Below are positions 61,823 to 64,000 of a stretch of DNA of 64,000 bases, one piece after another. The position numbers were made by a program, and so were the translations under genes. Within the stretch, counting starts at the first letter, position 1. The number at the start of each line of letters is the position of its first letter. The notes beneath the pieces are model-generated. The model saw nothing but the letters and a program-made list of their open reading frames with translations, did no database searches and had not been told where the DNA came from. Source of the DNA: Litorivivens lipolytica (lineage in GTDB: Bacteria > Pseudomonadota > Gammaproteobacteria > Pseudomonadales > Spongiibacteraceae); NCBI RefSeq assembly GCF_014191715.1, contig NZ_JACHWY010000003.1:372001-436000 (forward strand), in the 5' to 3' direction.

Positions 61823-63024
61823 GATGTTTGCTCCTGTGGCGCTGCAGTGCGCAGGCCGTAATTGAGGGTCACCAGCGTCAGCAGCAGCAGCGCGCCGCCG
61901 AGGTTGTGGGACACGGTCACCCAAAGGGGGAATTTTAGCAGAATGTTGCCGAGGCCCAGACAGACCTGTAGCACCAGCGCCGCCGTCACCACCACCGACA
62001 TGCGCTGCAAAGGCGCGAGGCCAGTCTGGCGCAGACGCCAGGCCAGTATCAATAAAACCAGCGTGGTGATAATGGCACCGATGCGATGGGAAAAGTGGAT
62101 CGCCACGCGCGCGGCATTGTCCATCGTGCCGCCCAGGTAGTTCGGGCCGATATGCTGGGTGATATTAAAGCCTTCGGCGAAATCCATTTCCGGCAGCCAT
62201 TCATTCTGACAGGTCGGCAGATCCGGGCAGGCCACGGCCGCATAGTTAGAGGTCGTCCAGCCACCCAATGCGACCTGAACAATGACGACCAGCAAGGCCA
62301 CCATGGCAAAGGGCTTGAGTCGCTCAATCGCCGTCAAGCCTGCCGCGGAAACCGCCCAGCGTTGGTTGCGCAAGCGCAGGGCCAGCAGCCACAACAGGGC
62401 AAATACCGTAAAGCCACCCAGCAGGTGTGCAGTAACGACCTGCGGCCACAACTTCAGGGTTACCGTCCACATGCCGAACAGGCCCTGCAGTATCAGAAAG
62501 CCCGCAATAAAGGCCGGCAGTTTAACCGGCTGTGACGGCGAGGTTCCGGTCTTGATCGCCAGCCAGGCCAACCAGCCAAAATAGGCGGCCACCATTTTCC
62601 AAAGATAGGGGTCGAGGCCGTCGCCATAAATAATGCGCGCCACAGTGCCACAGAACAGCACCGCGAGGAGGGCAACCGTGCCTTCCCAGGGCGTTCCTTC
62701 AGGGCGATGTTTAAGGCTCAAACCGAAAATAATCAGGCCGAGCAGCCCCAGACTCGAGGCAAACAGGCGGTGCACTTGCTCAGGCCAGGTCTTGTCGGTT
62801 TCAACCGGTGTCGCCTCAAATTCCGGATGGGCATTGGCGGCGGCAATTTCTTCCTGGCTGTCAGGCCACAGTACGTGGCCATAGCAGGTCGGCCAGTCCG
62901 GGCAGCCAAGGCCCGCATCCACCAGACGGGTAAAGGCGCCGAGACCTACCACCACAACGGCAAGCGCGCAGGCCAGCAGGGTCAGGCGATAGCCCGGTTT
63001 TGTTTGATTCATGCCCGTGTTCAC
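61819..63024 (-). CDS. ctaA: Heme A synthase (COX15/CtaA)
   Basis: A 401-residue inner-membrane enzyme that converts heme O to heme A. About 8 helices in two related halves; conserved His/Glu heme ligands are seen in TWPEQVHRLFASSLGLLGL and ARVAIHFSHRIGAII, and the periplasmic loops have GLGCPDWPTCYG and ACPDLPTCQN cysteines. GTG at 63024 has GGGGAG upstream; an ATG at 63012 is also possible. Confidence 0.94.
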   Translation of the reverse strand: MNTGMNQTKPGYRLTLLACALAVVVVGLGAFTRLVDAGLGCPDWPTCYGHVLWPDSQEEIAAANAHPEFEATPVETDKTWPEQVHRLFASSLGLLGLIIFGLSLKHRPEGTPWEGTVALLAVLFCGTVARIIYGDGLDPYLWKMVAAYFGWLAWLAIKTGTSPSQPVKLPAFIAGFLILQGLFGMWTVTLKLWPQVVTAHLLGGFTVFALLWLLALRLRNQRWAVSAAGLTAIERLKPFAMVALLVVIVQVALGGWTTSNYAAVACPDLPTCQNEWLPEMDFAEGFNITQHIGPNYLGGTMDNAARVAIHFSHRIGAIITTLVLLILAWRLRQTGLAPLQRMSVVVTAALVLQVCLGLGNILLKFPLWVTVSHNLGGALLLLTLVTLNYGLRTAAPQEQTS

Positions 63025-63049
63025 AGAGTGCGTCTCCCCAACAAAGCCA

Positions 63050-63658
63050 TTAGCGAAGCAGGCGCTTCATATCCTTGATCACCAGTTTACCGGTACTGGT
63101 CAACGTATCCTGCTCCAGATCCGGCAGCTGATAAAACATCATGACCCAACCCTTGGGATCGACCACATAAAAGCCCGGGGCCTCGTCTGCCAAGGGTAGT
63201 TTGGAATTGCGATAGGCATCGCCGTCGATAAACGCCGAGGTCAGCTTTTCATGCTCATCAATCAGCAGCTTGTCGAGCCCCGCACTGAATTCAGTGGAGG
63301 TATTCAAGTACATCCGCGAAACGCGGCCCATCTTCTTACCCAGCGCGGTGTGGGTCTGACGGGTCAGGTAGAGCATCGCTTCGCAGGTGCTTTCGCAGTA
63401 GCCGTCGCCGACCACCACAAACTGCCATTGGGAATCCATCTGATTAAACTGCACCGCTTCACCGTTGCGGTGCACCGGCTGCAATTCGCTGATCGCAAGC
63501 GGCGGTTGAATCAGGGTACCGTTATTGACGGTGCCCAGCGCCAGCATGTCGCGGTTGGCCATTTGATAGACCAGCGTCGAGAGGGCGATAACCAGCAGCG
63601 GGATGCCGATAATCAGGGAAAACACCAACTTGGGTGAACTGTTGTCAGGATTGCTCAC
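63050..63658 (-). CDS. Sco-like membrane protein of the oxidase operon
   Basis: A 202-residue protein with one N-terminal membrane helix (LVFSLIIGIPLLVIALSTLVYQM) and a periplasmic domain. VVVGDGYCESTCEAMLYLTRQTHTALGKKMGRV has a CxxxC in the place of the Sco copper motif, and a downstream YVVDPKGWVMMFY strand resembles the Sco fold, but the third ligand His is not obvious. Probably an assembly factor for cytochrome c oxidase. GTG at 63658 with GAGGAG upstream, overlapping the SURF1 stop by 14 bases. Confidence 0.72.
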   Translation of the reverse strand: MSNPDNSSPKLVFSLIIGIPLLVIALSTLVYQMANRDMLALGTVNNGTLIQPPLAISELQPVHRNGEAVQFNQMDSQWQFVVVGDGYCESTCEAMLYLTRQTHTALGKKMGRVSRMYLNTSTEFSAGLDKLLIDEHEKLTSAFIDGDAYRNSKLPLADEAPGFYVVDPKGWVMMFYQLPDLEQDTLTSTGKLVIKDMKRLLR

Positions 63659-64000
63659 GCAGATCTCCTCGGGATCGATTCTGATGCCAAAGTCGCCAGC
63701 CAAACAGGGCAACGATAACGGCAGCCATGCCAAACCATTGAACGGCATAGCCTGTGTGTTTTTCCGGCGGCATATTAACCGCACTATAGGTCTGTTCAAA
63801 CATACCCGGCTGACCGCGCTCCAGTCGCAGTAACAGGTCGGGCAGAGCGGTACCCAATTCGCGCTCGGCGCGCTCGGTTGTCAGCCACTGCAGGCGCTTG
63901 GGCCAAGCGTCGGTAGACGCTTCCTCACCGAGCGTGAAGCCACTCGCGCTGCCACTGTCGATGATTCCGCTCAAGCTGAGTTCGCCGCCCGGTGTTTCAA
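63645..64000 (-). CDS. SURF1 family protein, C-terminal part (cut by window edge)
   Basis: The last ~118 residues of a SURF1-type cytochrome oxidase assembly protein. GGELSLSGIID (the strand before the loop), RLQWLTTERAERELG, NMPPEKHTGYAVQWFGMAAVIVALFGWRLW (the conserved HxxYAxQWF and the last membrane helix) are family marks. The frame stays open to the window edge, so the N-terminal helix and start are outside. Confidence 0.88.
   Translation of the reverse strand, partial: ETPGGELSLSGIIDSGSASGFTLGEEASTDAWPKRLQWLTTERAERELGTALPDLLLRLERGQPGMFEQTYSAVNMPPEKHTGYAVQWFGMAAVIVALFGWRLWHQNRSRGDLREQS

Overview
The window is a compact, nearly fully coding stretch from a Gammaproteobacterium. Gene order repeatedly matches Pseudomonas-type neighbourhoods: epmB; a PilZ protein next to fimX, serB, a YtjB-like gene and parC; an algP-like gene next to an FKBP isomerase, a TIGR02444-type gene and an ABC-F gene; crc next to pyrE; dsbA, cytochrome c4, cytochrome c5, engB and polA; the zur/znu genes; and ctaA/ctaB/Sco. 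With the marine-type oxidoreductase cluster in the middle, this suggests a Cellvibrionales or Spongiibacteraceae-like relative of Pseudomonas. That placement is inference only. I saw no tRNA or rRNA genes, insertion sequences, prophage or CRISPR arrays.

Layout. 1-9.4 kb: end of epmB, a PilZ protein, a FimX-type degenerate GGDEF/EAL protein, serB, a YtjB-like membrane protein and parC. 9.5-11.9 kb: two tandem paralogous small proteins of unknown function, a zinc-ribbon protein, a SlyD-like isomerase and an NTF2-fold protein. 12-16.7 kb: a lipoprotein hydrolase, DUF4105 and DUF3015 envelope proteins, dtd and proline iminopeptidase. 16.8-27.7 kb: typA, an NSS transporter, an FKBP lipoprotein, an AlgP-like histone-H1-type protein, an ABC-F ATPase, a dienelactone hydrolase, an orphan antitoxin-like protein, a DnaQ/GIY-YIG fusion and a DUF2505 protein.

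28-39.2 kb is the one accessory-looking region. It holds a Rieske oxygenase, an acetoacetate-decarboxylase-family protein, a divergent TonB receptor, and a seven-gene operon: luciferase-like monooxygenase, CYP51-like P450, [3Fe-4S] ferredoxin, second luciferase-like monooxygenase, PQQ-dehydrogenase lipoprotein, SnoaL/NTF2 protein and Dabb protein. It looks like an uptake and oxidation system for a hydrophobic substrate such as a sterol, steroid or terpenoid. Its two + strand promoters carry clear operator-like palindromes: three copies of an 18-bp motif before the P450 operon, and a different 14-bp palindrome before the Rieske gene. A crc-like gene lies just downstream, and Crc/Hfq-type A-rich motifs sit at the starts of the PQQ and TonB genes.

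39-64 kb is core again: crc, pyrE, an AddAB-like helicase/nuclease pair, two alpha/beta hydrolases, dsbA, cytochromes c4 and c5, engB and polA. In the polA-engB gap there is an unannotated small RNA gene on the minus strand with a textbook sigma-E (AlgU) type promoter and an intrinsic terminator, in the position of Spot 42/ErsA. Then come a small exported protein behind a GTTAC-rich repeat region, the Zur-controlled zinc uptake operon, two tandem TetR paralogs, and the cytochrome oxidase assembly operon (SURF1, an Sco-like protein, ctaA, ctaB, Sco), which runs off the right edge.
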